The translations under genes were made by a program, and so were the position numbers. 64,000 bases of DNA from Solicoccozyma terricola. Taxonomy: Eukaryota; Basidiomycota; Tremellomycetes; Filobasidiales; Piskurozymaceae. The stretch is from assembly GCA_001600875.1 (NCBI GenBank), contig BCLD01000001.1:829375-893374 (forward strand). Direction: 5' to 3'. The notes below the pieces were generated by a model. The model was not told the DNA's origin and did no database searches. It worked only from the letters and a program-made list of their open reading frames with translations. Below, piece by piece: positions 22,367 to 33,943 of this stretch (position 1 is its first letter; each line of letters opens with the position of its first letter).

Positions 22367-23875
22367 CTACCATTCCTTGCCCTCCGCCGAAAGGGCTGCC
22401 TTGCGGGAGAGGCTAGCAGGATCAAAGTACGGCTTCTCTCCGACAGAGCACACACGGTCACCAGCTCGCTTAGCCTGGTAGTCGTATGTGGCGCTGCAGG
22501 TTGACAGGGTTGGTTGTCAGTCAGACCAGCCGGTACCTTTCCCATGCACACAAGGAACTTACGTATGCAGTGTGCTTCGGTTATCCCAGATGGCAACAGT
22601 GTCTTTAGTCCACCGGAAGCGAACCTGCAGATCGTGGTTCTGGGAAAGGATCTCGTTGCAATACTTCATGATGAAGCTGTGAATTATCGAGGTGTCAGTC
22701 GTCGGCGCTCCAAGGAGCGTTTATCGGCTTGACCTACTCGTTCTCATCCTTTGTGACGCCGTTGATTCGCTTAGTGAATGCATAGTTGATGAAAAGACTC
22801 TTCCATCCGGTGACGGCTGGTGGTGTGATTGATGATGAATTCTTTGCCCACGTTACCCCACCACATACACCACTCACGATTCGTTCGAACCACCGGATGA
22901 CTCGCTCTCAGATCTTCTCCGTCATTGACGGGGCTTCCCCTATTACTCGACTTGATACGAATGCCCAGTCGGCGAGCCTCATCGTGGAAGAAGTTGGCAT
23001 CGTGAGTGGCGGTAAGGCCTTCCAGGAACTTTTGCATCGGTTCGCTCATCCTGTCGTAGACTTCATATGCGCTGCCCCAAATGGTGTCGCCGCCAGTTGC
23101 TGGGAGAGTATGGATCTTGAGCATTGCATAGTCGGATGGACAATTTTCAAATGTTATGTCAGAGCTGTCTCATGTGATTGAAGCACGTTAGCTCGTCGTC
23201 AAGCGTAGTAATAAAATGTGAAGTGGCCACGCACTGCCATCCAGTTGAAGCATATGTTGACTTGTCATCGTAAGCGTGACGCAGACCACCGCCCTTCTTC
23301 TGCTTGTCACTTGAGATCTCAGCGACGACCTGGCTCCCTAGTTCAGGGGTGTTTTCCGTCAGTGGGTGTACATGGAGAGAAGACTTTTCCGGTTTGCCAG
23401 TGAGACGACCAAGTTTGTCGCCGATGCGGGTGAGTTGCTCGCTGGTGAGATCTTGAGAGCGGAAGAAGCAGACGCCACGACGAGATACTGAGAGGAGAAC
23501 ATGGGGTGTTAGAGCAGATCTTCCGACGATAGTGCAGACTTGTCCCAACTCACCCAGTACAGCGAGATCTCTCAGCAGATCGTCAGAGTTTGGGGCATCG
23601 AGCAGGTCCTTGAGTTGTAGATCGCTGCCAAATTCGCGACCGATGACGGGTGTAACATCGAAGTGCTGTTTTGTCGTCTGTCAGAGACGCAGCCTAAGGC
23701 GGAAATATCGTCCGGCACCCACCTCGAATCGGTCCAAGGACCCATTGTAGGCCAATGGCCCAGAATTTTGGTTGCGGTAGAAAGCATCTTCGGGCACACT
23801 TTCCTGAGCCTTCAGCTTCAATACACCTTGTTGGGTTTCGGTTTGTTGGTGATGGGTATGGACTTGGACAGGCAT
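22367..23875 (-). CDS. TauD/TfdA-family Fe(II)/2-oxoglutarate dioxygenase
   Basis: Non-heme iron oxygenase of the taurine/sulfonate dioxygenase family, about 380 residues in six or seven exons. It would couple 2-oxoglutarate decarboxylation to hydroxylation of a sulfonate or related small substrate. The His-x-Asp iron pair sits in STGWHSDITFE, and its His codon is completed across an intron. The distal His lies in WDNRSTLHTATYDYQ, followed by Arg in KRAGDRV, which would bind 2-oxoglutarate. MLKIHTLPATGGDTIWGS is also family-typical. The start MPVQVHTH precedes a conserved fungal segment; the protein ends SAEGKEW. No transporter or sulfur gene lies beside it, so the substrate is unknown. The closest characterised fungal relative is the sulfonate/taurine dioxygenase Jlp1. 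Confidence 0.88.
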
Positions 23876-24247
23876 TGCGAGGAAAAAATGAGCTGGAGAG
23901 ACGGTAGAAAGGAAGGGCAAGACGTATGGAAGGGGGTCCAGAACGGTATTATATAGATGTGCAAGGAGCTGACAATTACGACGAAGCAGGAAGCCCTCGG
24001 CTACTGACTGTTGCAACATATTTCAGCGATGCAGGGAGCACGTCGGCGTTGGAGCGGTTGACGCTCCTGTTGGCAATGGCGTGCCCAAGTGGTTGGCCAT
24101 ATGCTCTGTCGAATGAAGCCGAGTGGCGTGTGCTCGGCTTCTTCGCGATAAAAGTTGGCTGGCAGTCAGTCACGTTCTAATAGACAAATCCATGTGCACT
24201 CCTGTCACTTGTCTACCAACACAACACTCTCCAGAGCACCTCACATC
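23876..24247. other. Divergent promoter between the dioxygenase and aldo/keto reductase genes
   Basis: A 372-nt upstream region shared by both genes. It contains a perfect 9-bp inverted repeat (GAAGCCGAG...CTCGGCTTC at 24115-24141) and no gene. Confidence 0.5.
24115..24141. promoter_or_regulatory. 9-bp inverted repeat in a divergent promoter
   Basis: GAAGCCGAG is followed by a 9-nt spacer and CTCGGCTTC, about 110 nt before the aldo/keto reductase ATG. It could be a dimeric regulator site; the half-site contains CGG/CCG triplets as used by Zn2Cys6 factors. Function is inference. Confidence 0.4.
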
Positions 24248-25606
24248 ATGTCGGTTCATACCCCTACCGTCAAACTTGCCGTTTCTGGAGATGACATGCC
24301 AGTCGTCGGCATGGTGAGCGCCGACACTTTGCGCTCTTACTCTCCAATCCAGCTAACACCCTCGATGTTGTCCACAGGGTATGTGGAAGGTGCCCAAGGA
24401 TGTCTGCGCTGACACCGTGTACGAGGCAATCAAGGCAGGTTACCGGATGTTCGACTCCAGCTCAGACTACGCCAATGAACCTCAGAGCGGAGAGGGCATG
24501 CAACGAGCTATCAAGGAGGGTCTCGTGAAACGGGAGGACCTGTTCATCGTCACCAAGCTGTGGAGCACCTTCAAGGTGAGCAGACATAGGGCTCGTGTAG
24601 TCTACCGTTGCTCATATTGTTGATTCCTCTCAGCAAGCTGACAAGGTCGAGCCTGAGATTAGAAGGCAGCTCAAGAACTGGCGGACTGACTACTTTGATC
24701 TGTGAGGATGACAAGGTGGTGGATGAGGAATGTACCTCAGCTCATTCGTTCCGCCTTCCCTTGCAGGTACCTCATTCACTTTCCCATGGCTCTAAAATAC
24801 GGTGAGTAAGAGCGGCAGAACTTCAGCCGCATTCCAGCTCATTGTTTCTCAATCTCCCTTCCCTTCAGTTGACCCGTCCGTTCGCTACCCACCCGAGTGG
24901 TTCCATGATGAGAACAACAAGATCGAGCTCGAGCGATCGCCTTTACATGTACGTCCTCTACTTTATTGCCTCGGGTTAACCGCACACGGCTGAAACCTCA
25001 CTCGCCCATCCCTCCAGCTCACCTGGGCTGCAATGGAGCGTCTCGTCGACCTCAAACTCGCCCGCAACCTCGGCGTCTGCTCATTCCCAGGAGCTCTGGT
25101 CATGGATCTTATGACGTACGCTAGAATTCAACCATCAGTCCACCAGGTGGAGATGCATCCATACAACTCCCAGGCGGACCAATTGGCTTTGTGCAGTGCT
25201 TTCAACATTCGCTTGATGGCATTCACTTCGTTTGGTCCAGCAAGGTGAGTCATGAGGCGTAAGCTACTCTGCTCAATGCAAATACTGATGGGTTCCTTCC
25301 CGCAGCTGGATTGAGCTGAACGGCGACTGTGTGAACCAAGTCGATTCCCTCCTCTCGCACCCAATCATCACCAAGATCGCCTTAAATCACTCCCGCTCGA
25401 CCGCTCAGATCCTGCTCCGATGGGCTATTCAACGCGGATTCATCGTCATCCCAAAGAGCACGAAACCGGAGCGCATCGCCGAGAACCTACAGTCTACTGA
25501 TTTTGTTTTGACAGAGGAGGAGATGAAGGAGATCGCTGGTCTGAACACCAATTTTAGAATGGGTAACCCGAGCGCTTTTGATCCGAGGTTATCAATCTTC
25601 GCATGA
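24248..25606 (+). CDS. Aldo/keto reductase, xylose-reductase-like
   Basis: NAD(P)H-dependent aldehyde reductase of the AKR superfamily, about 320 residues in seven exons. The catalytic tetrad is readable: Asp and Tyr in [11 protein letters not shown], Lys in VTKLW and His in [10 protein letters not shown]. The segment around [12 protein letters not shown] and the motif [16 protein letters not shown] (coenzyme binding) resemble fungal D-xylose/L-arabinose reductases (XYL1/GRE3), as does [14 protein letters not shown]. It starts [14 protein letters not shown] and ends DPRLSIFA. It lies tail-to-tail with LRA3, 158 nt apart. Besides pentoses it could reduce L-lactaldehyde, the aldehyde made by the L-rhamnose route; that is inference from position only. 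Confidence 0.9.
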
Positions 25607-25763
25607 TTGGTAGAGATGCCCGTACGCAGTATTGTTAATTTGTCATGATTGGGAAGATACTTGTCTATCTATGACGTTGCCCGCTCATACGCAGATGAAT
25701 TTATATGGCAGATCAGTGAACTATCTATTCATACAAAGACCTATACTGGAAATAAAAGCGCCC

Positions 25764-27533
25764 TCAGGAAATACTCTTGAAGAAATCGCGGTACGGCGTC
25801 AGCTTGGCAGCAGGGTTGAGAGTCATTCCGAATCCCGGCTTGTCTGATACCTTGACCACGCCGTTGATGGGAAGAGGCTCGTCGAGGAACAGATCACCGA
25901 ACGATGGGTGGACGGATTTACCATCAGGAGAGTTGGCCTGGGAAGGGGTGGGTGTGCGTGAGTAAGGAGCATGATGCGGCAATTGGATCGGTTCAGACTC
26001 ACGATGTACTCGCAGAAGTCGCTGTTGGGGAATGAGGCGATGGCGGAGAATGAGTATGGGCCGGATCTGGTTGGGAGAACGCCGATGATCAGCGAACAAT
26101 CTCGGAAAGTCCGATGCGAATCTCATACTCACCCGTGTGGCACGACAGGAATGTCATACGCCGCTGCCATCGCCGCGACCTTGATTAACTCGGTCAATCC
26201 ACCCATCCACATCACATCCGGCTGGATGATATCGACGTGACGGCCCTCGATGAGTTTACGGAAACCATATTTGGAGTACTCATGTTCACCGGTTGTGAAC
26301 TTGACGCCAGGGCATGCTTCTTTGAGCTGGGAATAGGTTCGATGAAGGTTTAGAAGGATGCTTTGCGTGCAACAGGAGTGGTACAGCGAAGGGACACTCA
26401 CGAGCTTCTGTCCATCAAAGTCATCGGGAGGGAGACACTCCTCCCACCAGTTAATATCGATGTCCGCCTTGATGCATTTCTACCGAGTCACACATATCAG
26501 TCACCGAGTACAATGGAAAGGTTTTCCTATCAGAGCAAACTCACATTAACGAGTTCAATCGTGTACGGCACATTCAACGACATGTAGCAATCGACCATGA
26601 TTGGGAAATCCGGTCCAACAGCGTCCTTGTGACTCTTCAAAAACTCCACATTCTTCCTCATACCTGCATGTCCATCCGCCGGACCATGCGGCAAGGGAAC
26701 TTTACCACCCCAGAATCCCATACGTTTCGCCTCGACGGGGAGTGGACCAGTGAGGTACAATGGGATCTCAGTCTTGGTGGCGCCACCGATCATCTTGTGC
26801 ACTGGTTCACCTCGGATCTTACCGAGGAGATCCCAGAGTGCGAGATCGAGGACGGAGAGTGGGAGCATGGCGATACCTTTTCGACCGTAGAACATGCTTG
26901 CTCGATACATCTAGACGGGAGGCGCCGCCGATAGTGAGCTTGAGTGCTGGCCTACCATCGGCCAACTGAAGGGGCGAGGCGCGACGCTCACCTGATCCCA
27001 AATCAGATTAGTATCCCTCGGATCCTTGCCGATCAAGAACCTCTTCAGGTGCTCTTCAATAAGCCAACAAGCTGGAGGACCACCGAAACCGGTAGCGTAA
27101 CCCTGTGTCCCGTCGCTCGCTGTGATCTTGACAAACAAGGAGCCGAGGACTCCGATACCCCAGGAAAGACGGGAATGTCGGTATTCCTCGAACTTGGACA
27201 TGGGATTGGCTATGTTGCCAGCCACGACTAAGGGGGGAGGCACAGCGCAGGGTAGGATGGGTTTAGGATTTGGAGAAGGGGAAGAATCGTGCAAAATACC
27301 ACTCACTCCAATGATCTTGGCCTTGCCTGTGGTAATCACCGCCGGAACCTTCCGCACTGGGGATGAAAGTTTCCACCGAGACCTACGGGAGATTGACGGG
27401 TGGGAAGGATCAGATCAGACTGAAGATAACAGGACAGGACTGAGGGGCAAAGGATCCGATCAAGGGTACTCACGATGGTGGGGAAGGCCTTGGACTGCGA
27501 TGCATTGTTTGCGATGCCGTTTACGCCTGTCAT
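25764..27533 (-). CDS. LRA3: L-rhamnonate dehydratase
   Basis: Enolase-superfamily dehydratase converting L-rhamnonate to 2-keto-3-deoxy-L-rhamnonate, step 3 of fungal non-phosphorylative L-rhamnose catabolism. About 430 residues. Matches bacterial RhmD through GSGGDYHRQGQDHW, NPMSKFEEYRHSRLSWGIGV, MLPLSVLDLALWDLLGKI, MGFWGGKVPLPHGPADG and DKPGFGMTLN. Metal ligands and catalytic residues look intact: Asp in MVDCYMS, Glu in WWEECLPP, Glu/His in TTGEHEYS, Asp in DIIQPDVMW and His in VVPHG. The first intron must be spliced so that the frame continues through VETFIPSAEGSGGDYH; the alternative frame in this exon is a shadow. Exon joins HWI/VAGN and others agree with the family. The gene is divergent from LRA1. 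Confidence 0.92.
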
Positions 27534-28266
27534 GATGGCAATATGAAAACGAGACTAATAGACTGGCAAGGACGAAAGGAAGAAGGGCAGGGGGGGGGGG
27601 GCGCGCTCGAGATAAGAAGCCGGGTATGCAGGTGGCGCAGACTGCGGTCAACACTCACCTGTGTGCTGGCTGACCGACTGGCTGACTGGCTGAGCGAAAG
27701 AAGATGCCTGAGATGACTGCGATGATATGGGGTGAATGGAATAATGGATGTTGATGGTTGTTGTATGCTAGAACACCTTGCTGGCTGTTTGTGGAGAAGG
27801 GCGATCTTTGTACAAATACTTGACAGGACCCGGAGGGAGGGGCTAAAGGTCGGGCCGGTTCCACTCGCATCATCAATACACCGCGCGGCGTTTCTATGCT
27901 ACCCGGCTGCAGCAGTGACGTGTCACAGTGATATGATATGACACACAGCGACTAGTTTGAACCATGAAGCACCAGAACGAGCCTCGGAAGGCGATTCAGA
28001 GGTTCGGGGCGTGCTGCTGCACGTTGGCAGGCATGTTGTGAGTGATACTGCAAAGGACAATAGCAGGTTGCACTAACGTCGTGGGGGTGGTCTCGATCGA
28101 TGCACGTGATATTTATTGTCCAGGCGAGTGCTCGGACTATTCGGGGTATTACTTGTCGCGCATCGCCGATAGGCAACCATCTCCCTGGAGAACATTTATT
28201 TTGCTGCAATCGTCGACCACCGCCCCTGTATAGTTATCACCTCCACTTGAATCCCCATTCCTCATC
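27534..28266. promoter_or_regulatory. Shared LRA3-LRA1 divergent promoter
   Basis: A 733-nt region between the two L-rhamnose genes. It holds a 10-nt G run near 27591-27600, three CTGGCTGA direct repeats at about 27665-27695, several CGG-containing blocks around 27828-27860, and CACGTGAT at 28103. Coordinated induction by L-rhamnose is expected by analogy with other fungal LRA clusters; the actual operator cannot be picked out. Confidence 0.5.
28103..28110. promoter_or_regulatory. CACGTGAT E-box upstream of LRA1
   Basis: GCACGTGAT, about 157 nt before the LRA1 ATG. Confidence 0.45.
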
Positions 28267-29348
28267 ATGTCCCTCCTCCCAGACAAGATCGTCATCATCA
28301 CAGGTGCTTCTACTGGTATCGGGCGAGCCATCGCCCTTGGTAAGTCGACCTTGTGGACCCGCGTCTTCCCACCGCGTGCTCATCCCAACTATCCCACTGA
28401 CAGAGGCCGCGAAACAAGGCGGTCACATCGTTCTTCATTATCTCGGTGCAGGGGAGCTCTCTGATGCACAGGACGTTGCCAAGCAGGTGGAAGCGATGGG
28501 CAGAAAGATTGTCCTAGTGCCTGGTGACATTTCACTACCACAAACGGCTGAGAAGGTACGTCGCCATCGTCGTCCAATGATCAAAGGTCCCACTGTCTAA
28601 TCACTTGCACTTTTTACCCACCTAGATCGTAGATACAGCCGTCTCCACATTTGGCAGAATCGACGTCCTAGTCTCCAACGCCGGCATATGTCCCTTCCAT
28701 TCTTTCCTCGACATGCCGGACGCGCTTTGGCATCGAGTCCGTGCCGTCAACATGGACGGCTCATTCTACATAACTCGAGCTGTAGCCAACGTGATGGCAA
28801 CTCAAACCCCCAAAGGCGGTAGTATAGTCGCAGTCTCGAGTATTTCTGCACTTATGGGCGGGGCGGAGCAGACTCATTATACACCGACAAAGGCAGGAAT
28901 TAAGAGTTTGATGGAGAGCTGTGCAATCGCGTTGGGTCCTATGGGGATCCGTTGTAATTCGGTGCTACCAGGTACGACATGGTCATCGTCTTCCCTTGCC
29001 TGTGTAAATCATCAGGTGACCTAATTCACGTCCCGGTTTCTTGTCATTGTCTTCTGTGTTTGTTCACAGGCACAATCGAAACCAATATCAACAAGGAAGA
29101 CCTATCAAACCCCACCAAGAGAGCAGACATGTCAAGACGAGTTCCGCTCGGCAGACTCGGAGTCCCAGAAGATCTAGCTGGTCCAGCTATCTTCCTAGCG
29201 AGTGACATGGCTAGGTATAGTGAGTGTACGGGATAGAGCTATGGGTTGTTTTGGCATGGCTGATGTGGCGTGTTGCGTACGTGTGTAATGAATAGTCACG
29301 GGTGCATCATTGTTGGTGGACGGTGGTATGGCTATCAGCTTGCAATGA
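28267..29348 (+). CDS. LRA1: L-rhamnose 1-dehydrogenase (SDR family)
   Basis: Classical short-chain dehydrogenase oxidising L-rhamnose to L-rhamnono-lactone with NAD(P)+, step 1 of the non-phosphorylative pathway. About 255 residues in five exons. The cofactor motif is TGASTGIGRA, then SNAGICPFHSFLDMP, catalytic Ser in VSSISALMGG and Tyr/Lys in HYTPTKAGIKSLMES. SVLPGTIETN, VPLGRLGVPEDLAGPAIFLA and ITGASLLVDGG follow. SNAGICPF, HYTPTKAGIKSLMES and PLGRLG are typical of characterised LRA1 enzymes and, with LRA3 next door, make the assignment strong. It ends AISLQ. LRA2 (lactonase) and LRA4 (aldolase) are not in this window. Confidence 0.88.
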
Positions 29349-29784
29349 GGTTGGGATACAAGAGGCGAAGGGGGCATTTGTACGCGGTTCACGCAAGCGC
29401 TTTCTGATGGACATGATGATGACACGATTTCATCTAGAACACAGTGGGAGATCACTCCGGGACAGGTACTGCAGGAGTTGCACATCGTCGTGTGACATAG
29501 AAGTTGAGCTTGACCGCCGAATGAACAAGTTGCAGGGAGGTCTTTCGATGACAGTGTCTCTCTAGGTGTTCGATGACTGGTCTGGGGCATATATCGCAAG
29601 ATCAAGCCAAGCGCTGTGACTAGGCACAAATCCGGTGATGGGCGAGCTACTTCGTTCAGATACCAGCCTTCAGATGCGTAACGGGCATGCAATGTTGTAC
29701 AAAGATAAAACCTCCAATGGGTAGGCCCCAAAGATCGTACACGGTTGGGGGTAAACGAGGGACGTGGCGATGACGAATAGACGT
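29349..29784. other. Convergent intergenic region after LRA1
   Basis: A 436-nt region between the 3' ends of LRA1 (+) and the uL14m gene (-). Nothing beyond 3' untranslated sequence is supported. Confidence 0.5.
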
Positions 29785-30570
29785 TCATACGACCTGGACA
29801 ATGTCGGAACACGACTTGATATCAGCTTCAATCCACGGGACGACCGACAAACCAACCACACAATCTCCAAAAAAAAACCAAAAAAAAACTCACCTTCCCT
29901 GCCAACCCCAAGATCTTTCCCCATCTACCACCGCTTCCTGCTGCTCCGCCTTGAATGTCCTTCAACTCTGCTGCGACAATACCATTCACTCGTGTACCTA
30001 TCATGTCTCCTTTGTTGTTAATAAGTACACATGCGTTGTCATCGAAGCTATATGGGGACAGACCCTCAGTGTCAGTACGGTTAAACACGTTCAGGCAGGA
30101 ATCATCAGGTGTTTCAAACTCACCGAACCGTTCGTCCATCGGGTCTTCGTAGCGGGAATCGAGTTCGTACAAGGACTGCTCGTCGTACATCTCCTCTGCG
30201 TACTTTTTGAATATTGGATGTCGATGCTGCAGATGATGAGGAAGGAGAGGACGCTGCGACGGAGATTGGCCGCGCTTTGTTGATGACTACTACCATTTCA
30301 TCGCCTGGCAGATGGGTGAATACATGGGCGTGATATAACGATGGTAGTCAGTGAGGAACATGCGGTTAGAGGAGAGATGGCAGGACTGACCGACTGTAGC
30401 CATGCCTTGTGCACTCTTGGCTTTGAGGACATTGATACACTCTGCGATGAGCCCGCCCGAGTTGTCGATGATCTGGGAGAGAAGAGGCGGGAGGTGGGTT
30501 AGGCGACGAACGAAGCCAAGGCTGAGGAGAAGACGGTACTGACATTCATGGTGCCCTTGAGCCCGATCAT
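29785..30570 (-). CDS. MRPL38: Mitochondrial large-subunit ribosomal protein uL14m
   Basis: Bacterial L14-type protein of the mitochondrial ribosome, spliced from five short exons into about 150 residues. It reads MIGLKGTMN, then IIDNSGGLIAECINVLKAK, GDEMVVVINKARP, RRGDVRRAVLVRT, RFDDNACVLINNKGDMIGTR and WGKILGLAG, ending KVV. The order and the basic VLVRT strand match the L14 fold, and the FDDNACVLINNKG stretch is characteristic of mitochondrial forms. An inserted Ser/Ala-rich loop follows INKARP. The stop at 29785 requires splicing a last intron that contains two A9-type runs on the + strand (T on the coding strand); its exact acceptor was chosen to give the family-like C-terminus. Confidence 0.85.
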
Positions 30571-30842
30571 GATGGGCAGTGAATGTGGTAAGGTGTCGAT
30601 GCGACTCAGCAGGGGTGTCGACGGGATATAATGGGTTAAGACGAACTAACTTTGATGGATACGGACATACACGACCATCATGTCCGCCGTCCCTTCCGAT
30701 GTCCGCTAATCCTCCCGATGTCCGCTATTCCCTACCCTGCCCAACCACTCAAACAGTAAACAAACCCAAACTGGCACCGCGTTAACAGCACCGCGTTTAC
30801 GTAGACCACCACCACAAGGCATCCTCAGCATCACCTCCCACC

Positions 30843-33227
30843 ATGGCACCCACCGTCCCGTCAGACATGCAGTACTACGACCGGCGACTCGCTTCATTCG
30901 ATCGTCCCACTCCCGCCGAATCCTCCAAATCCCGCTCAAAACACCCCAAACCATCCCGCTGGCCACACAGCACCGCTACCCACCCTCACCTCACTCCTCA
31001 GTCCCTCGCAGCAGCTGGATTCTTCTACACGCCAAGAGGCGACGTAGACGATGATATGTGCACTTGTTTCACCTGTAAGAAGACGCTCGGCGGTTGGGAA
31101 CCGGATGATGATCCGTTCGAAGAGCATTTGAATCGCGGTGGGTGTGCTTGGGCAATTGCGGTGTGTGGAATAAAATTCGGTCAGAGGAAAGGTAAAGAGA
31201 GGGATTCACAACCTCTGTGAGTTATTTTTGAGAGGCTCTCATGAACAAAATGTGGGTCTGATGAGACTTTCGACTCACACCTTACCTCACCTTGAACAGC
31301 CGCTTCGACACTCCCGATTCCCTCCCTCAATCAGACAAAATGCTGAAATCACGAGTAACGACATTTGGTAAATCCTGGCCACACAAGGGGAAGAAGGCGT
31401 TCCTCCCTTCCAGTGTCACCAAGGTGCGTTTGGGTGATGCACTCATGGAAACGTTCCAGATGATGATAATGATAACATGTTGGTCCGCTTCTCGTACACA
31501 GCTCGCTCAAGCTGGATTCGTGTATACCCCAAGCGACGACAACAAAGACTGCGTTACGTGTTTCTTTTGTGATTACGGTGCAGGAGATTGGGAAGCGAAG
31601 GATGATCCATGGTGAGTGAGATTTCATATTACTCGCGTATCAAACAGTGGACTGATTGATGTACATTCCACGGGGAAAAAGGGAGCTACATCTACGGAAA
31701 TCACCGAATTGTCCCTTCTTTCATGCGCAGCTTGGTGACGTTATTGGAGCGGAGAAGAAGGTGGATGCGGCTGGAGCCAAGGTTGGTAGTTGCATGACCA
31801 GTCAAAAACTGATGACCTCTTCCGCTGACACCGGAATGTGGGTTCGTTTCAGGCTGACGAGCAAGGAAATCACGCTGGACCAAGCAAGGTTGTTGAGATC
31901 AGCAAAAGGTGAGAATTATTTCGCCGCTCGCCCAATCAATATCACGCCGAATGCTCATAATCTCACTCACCCTCTCTTGCTCAGACCGACGCGAGTCACT
32001 AAAGCTACAAAATCTAGATCCAATACCACCCTGCCCTCCCTCCCATCGATATCCGACGGGCAATCATCACAGTCCGCACCTCCCACTCCACCACCGCAAT
32101 CTGCACCTCTCGCCAAGAAACCAACCGCACGGCAAACCCGTACTCGGAAACCATCTGTTGCAGCGGATGTTCCCTCAACTGACGAGGGTCTCAGCGCAGA
32201 CGATGCGAATGAGCTGCCGACGGAAGAGGAGATACGAAATGAGGTGGAGCAAGCAGGAGCTTCTCAGACGACGACGACGACGACGAGAGCCGGTGGATCA
32301 GGGACCAGAGGGAAAGGGAGAGCGCAGAGAGCGACCATTAATGCTACGAGAGGTGGTGGACGACGTGCTGTGGCCACCACGTCAGTACCCCCATCAGACG
32401 CGGAGGTGGACGAGTCCACCCTTGCGCCGCCGCCGCCTGAAAACGCCGTCGATGATCTGCCGGCCTTGATTCAGGAAGTCGACCTGGCTGCTAGCGAGCC
32501 ACCGTCGGATACTGATCAGGACATGGAAGTGGCGGTACCACCACCAAGCACACGGACCGGTGCTCGAGGACGAGGTCGTGGGCGCGCGTCAAAGGCGTCT
32601 CGAGCGACAGCGACAGCATCACGGACGACCAAGGCGAAGAAGGGCAAAGTGAGCACGGCAAGAGCGACGGCAGCTGGTTCTGCGTCGATGTCGCAAGCCG
32701 AGTCTGATGTAGAGAAGGAGGGAGATATTGTGATCGGTCGTGGACCACCGACTGCGTCCATTGCCGCATCGGTGGCTGCCGTCGAAGCTGAGGCATCCGA
32801 ATCTGCGCCAGAAACTTCCGATGAGAAGAGTGTGGACGCTAGAACGCCTAGACAACGGGATCACCCCATCGCAGAGTACATCGGGCAAGGCGCCAAGGAA
32901 GCTCGAGCGGTTTTGGAATCACTAGGAACGACAGCCATGCGGACGACACCTGTCGCAGTGAAGACGACGAAGAACGCGATTCCACGGACTGACGATGGGG
33001 GAAACAACCCATTCCTAGAGAAGAGCGATCAGTTGGCTGCTGCCTCTGCGACTGACATCCCGGTCGACTTTGAGCTGACGGACCAGCAAGCGAACATGAC
33101 GGTGGAGGAGTTTCTCCGCTACGAACTACAACTCCGATATGATGAGCTCAAGGAGAAAGGAGAGCGGCAGATTAGGGACTGGGAAGAGCGGAGTGCGAAG
33201 GCTAGAGAGGTGATTGTGGGATTGTAA
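30843..33227 (+). CDS. BIR1: BIR-domain chromosomal passenger protein
   Basis: Survivin/Bir1 orthologue, the subunit that places Aurora kinase on centromeric chromatin and the spindle midzone. Tandem BIR domains fill the first 230 residues. The first has CTCFTCKKTLGGWEPDDDPF with His and Cys in EEHLNRGGC; the second has CVTCFFCDYGAGDWEAKDDP with LHLRKSPNC. Each keeps the C-x2-C-x16-H-x6-C zinc site, as in fission yeast Cut17/Bir1. After introns, a long Ser/Thr/Ala/Arg-rich middle follows with RGRGRGRASK, an AT-hook-like patch. The C-terminus MTVEEFLRYELQLRYDELKE, then RQIRDWEERSAKAREVI, is a predicted helix matching the INCENP/borealin-binding end of fungal Bir1. The gene is divergent from uL14m, with 272 nt between them. 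Confidence 0.92.
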
Positions 33228-33943
33228 CAGGGCGGGCGAGACCGACGCAGGACGTGTACAACGACGATAACATTCCGCCGCTGAATGCCCTGGAACGACG
33301 ATGCCGAGGGAGCAGGGTTGCCGAGATCCGCGATGATCGGAGGTGCCATTTTATACACGACGCCGTACAGTGCAGATCCCCGGTCTCGGAGGGCGGGGCG
33401 TAGTCGTCATCATCGTTGTCAACGTACTGCGCGTCGTCCAGCATCGTTCTCATCGTTATCTACATGAGCGGCCATCAGTTGTGGCTTGAGCTGCTCGTTT
33501 GTAGGAAATATCGGTCGGACGAGCTGTTGCGTTGCCGGGTAACACATGGAGCAGCCAGCCGTCTCCCCGGGTAGGCTGAGCCAATGGCAGTAGAGAGGGC
33601 GAACAGGGTCGCTCGCCCTCTCTCCCTCTTGCCCTCTCGCTCAAGCGCGGTAAACCACCATGTGGCCCCCATTCACCGATAAGCAACGCGTTCCAATTTG
33701 GAGGCAAAATTTTGTTCCAATTTTTGAATTAGTTTTTTTCTTTTTTCAATTTCCCCCTCTGCGACCGAAGCCGTATCAGTCTCGAGTGGAGCCAGAGGTC
33801 AAGTCCGGTCTGATAGGGATCAGATCCAGCTATATATCCTCCACACAGGAGCGCCCAGTGCCTTGCTTGCCTTTGGTGGTCTTGGAAGTCTCAACGATCT
33901 CGTCCGAGCCGTCAACACCGTGCAACGCCACCCAAGGACCAAT
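33228..33943. other. Region between BIR1 and the permease gene
   Basis: A 716-nt region, the 3' flank of BIR1 and promoter of the permease. It holds a perfect 11-bp hairpin (33592-33623) and a T-rich stretch (33719-33745). Small frames here carry no recognisable domain. Confidence 0.5.
33592..33623. repeat. Perfect 11-bp inverted repeat with 10-nt loop
   Basis: AGAGAGGGCGA is followed by ten bases and TCGCCCTCTCT. It lies between a 3' end and the next promoter, so it could act in transcript termination or as a regulator site. Confidence 0.55.

Noticed and set aside
26911..27357. Alternative frame over the 5' exon of LRA3 (VPAVITTGKAKIIG)
   Set aside because: The other frame gives GGDYHRQGQDHW, which matches rhamnonate dehydratases, and splices in phase to the next exon.
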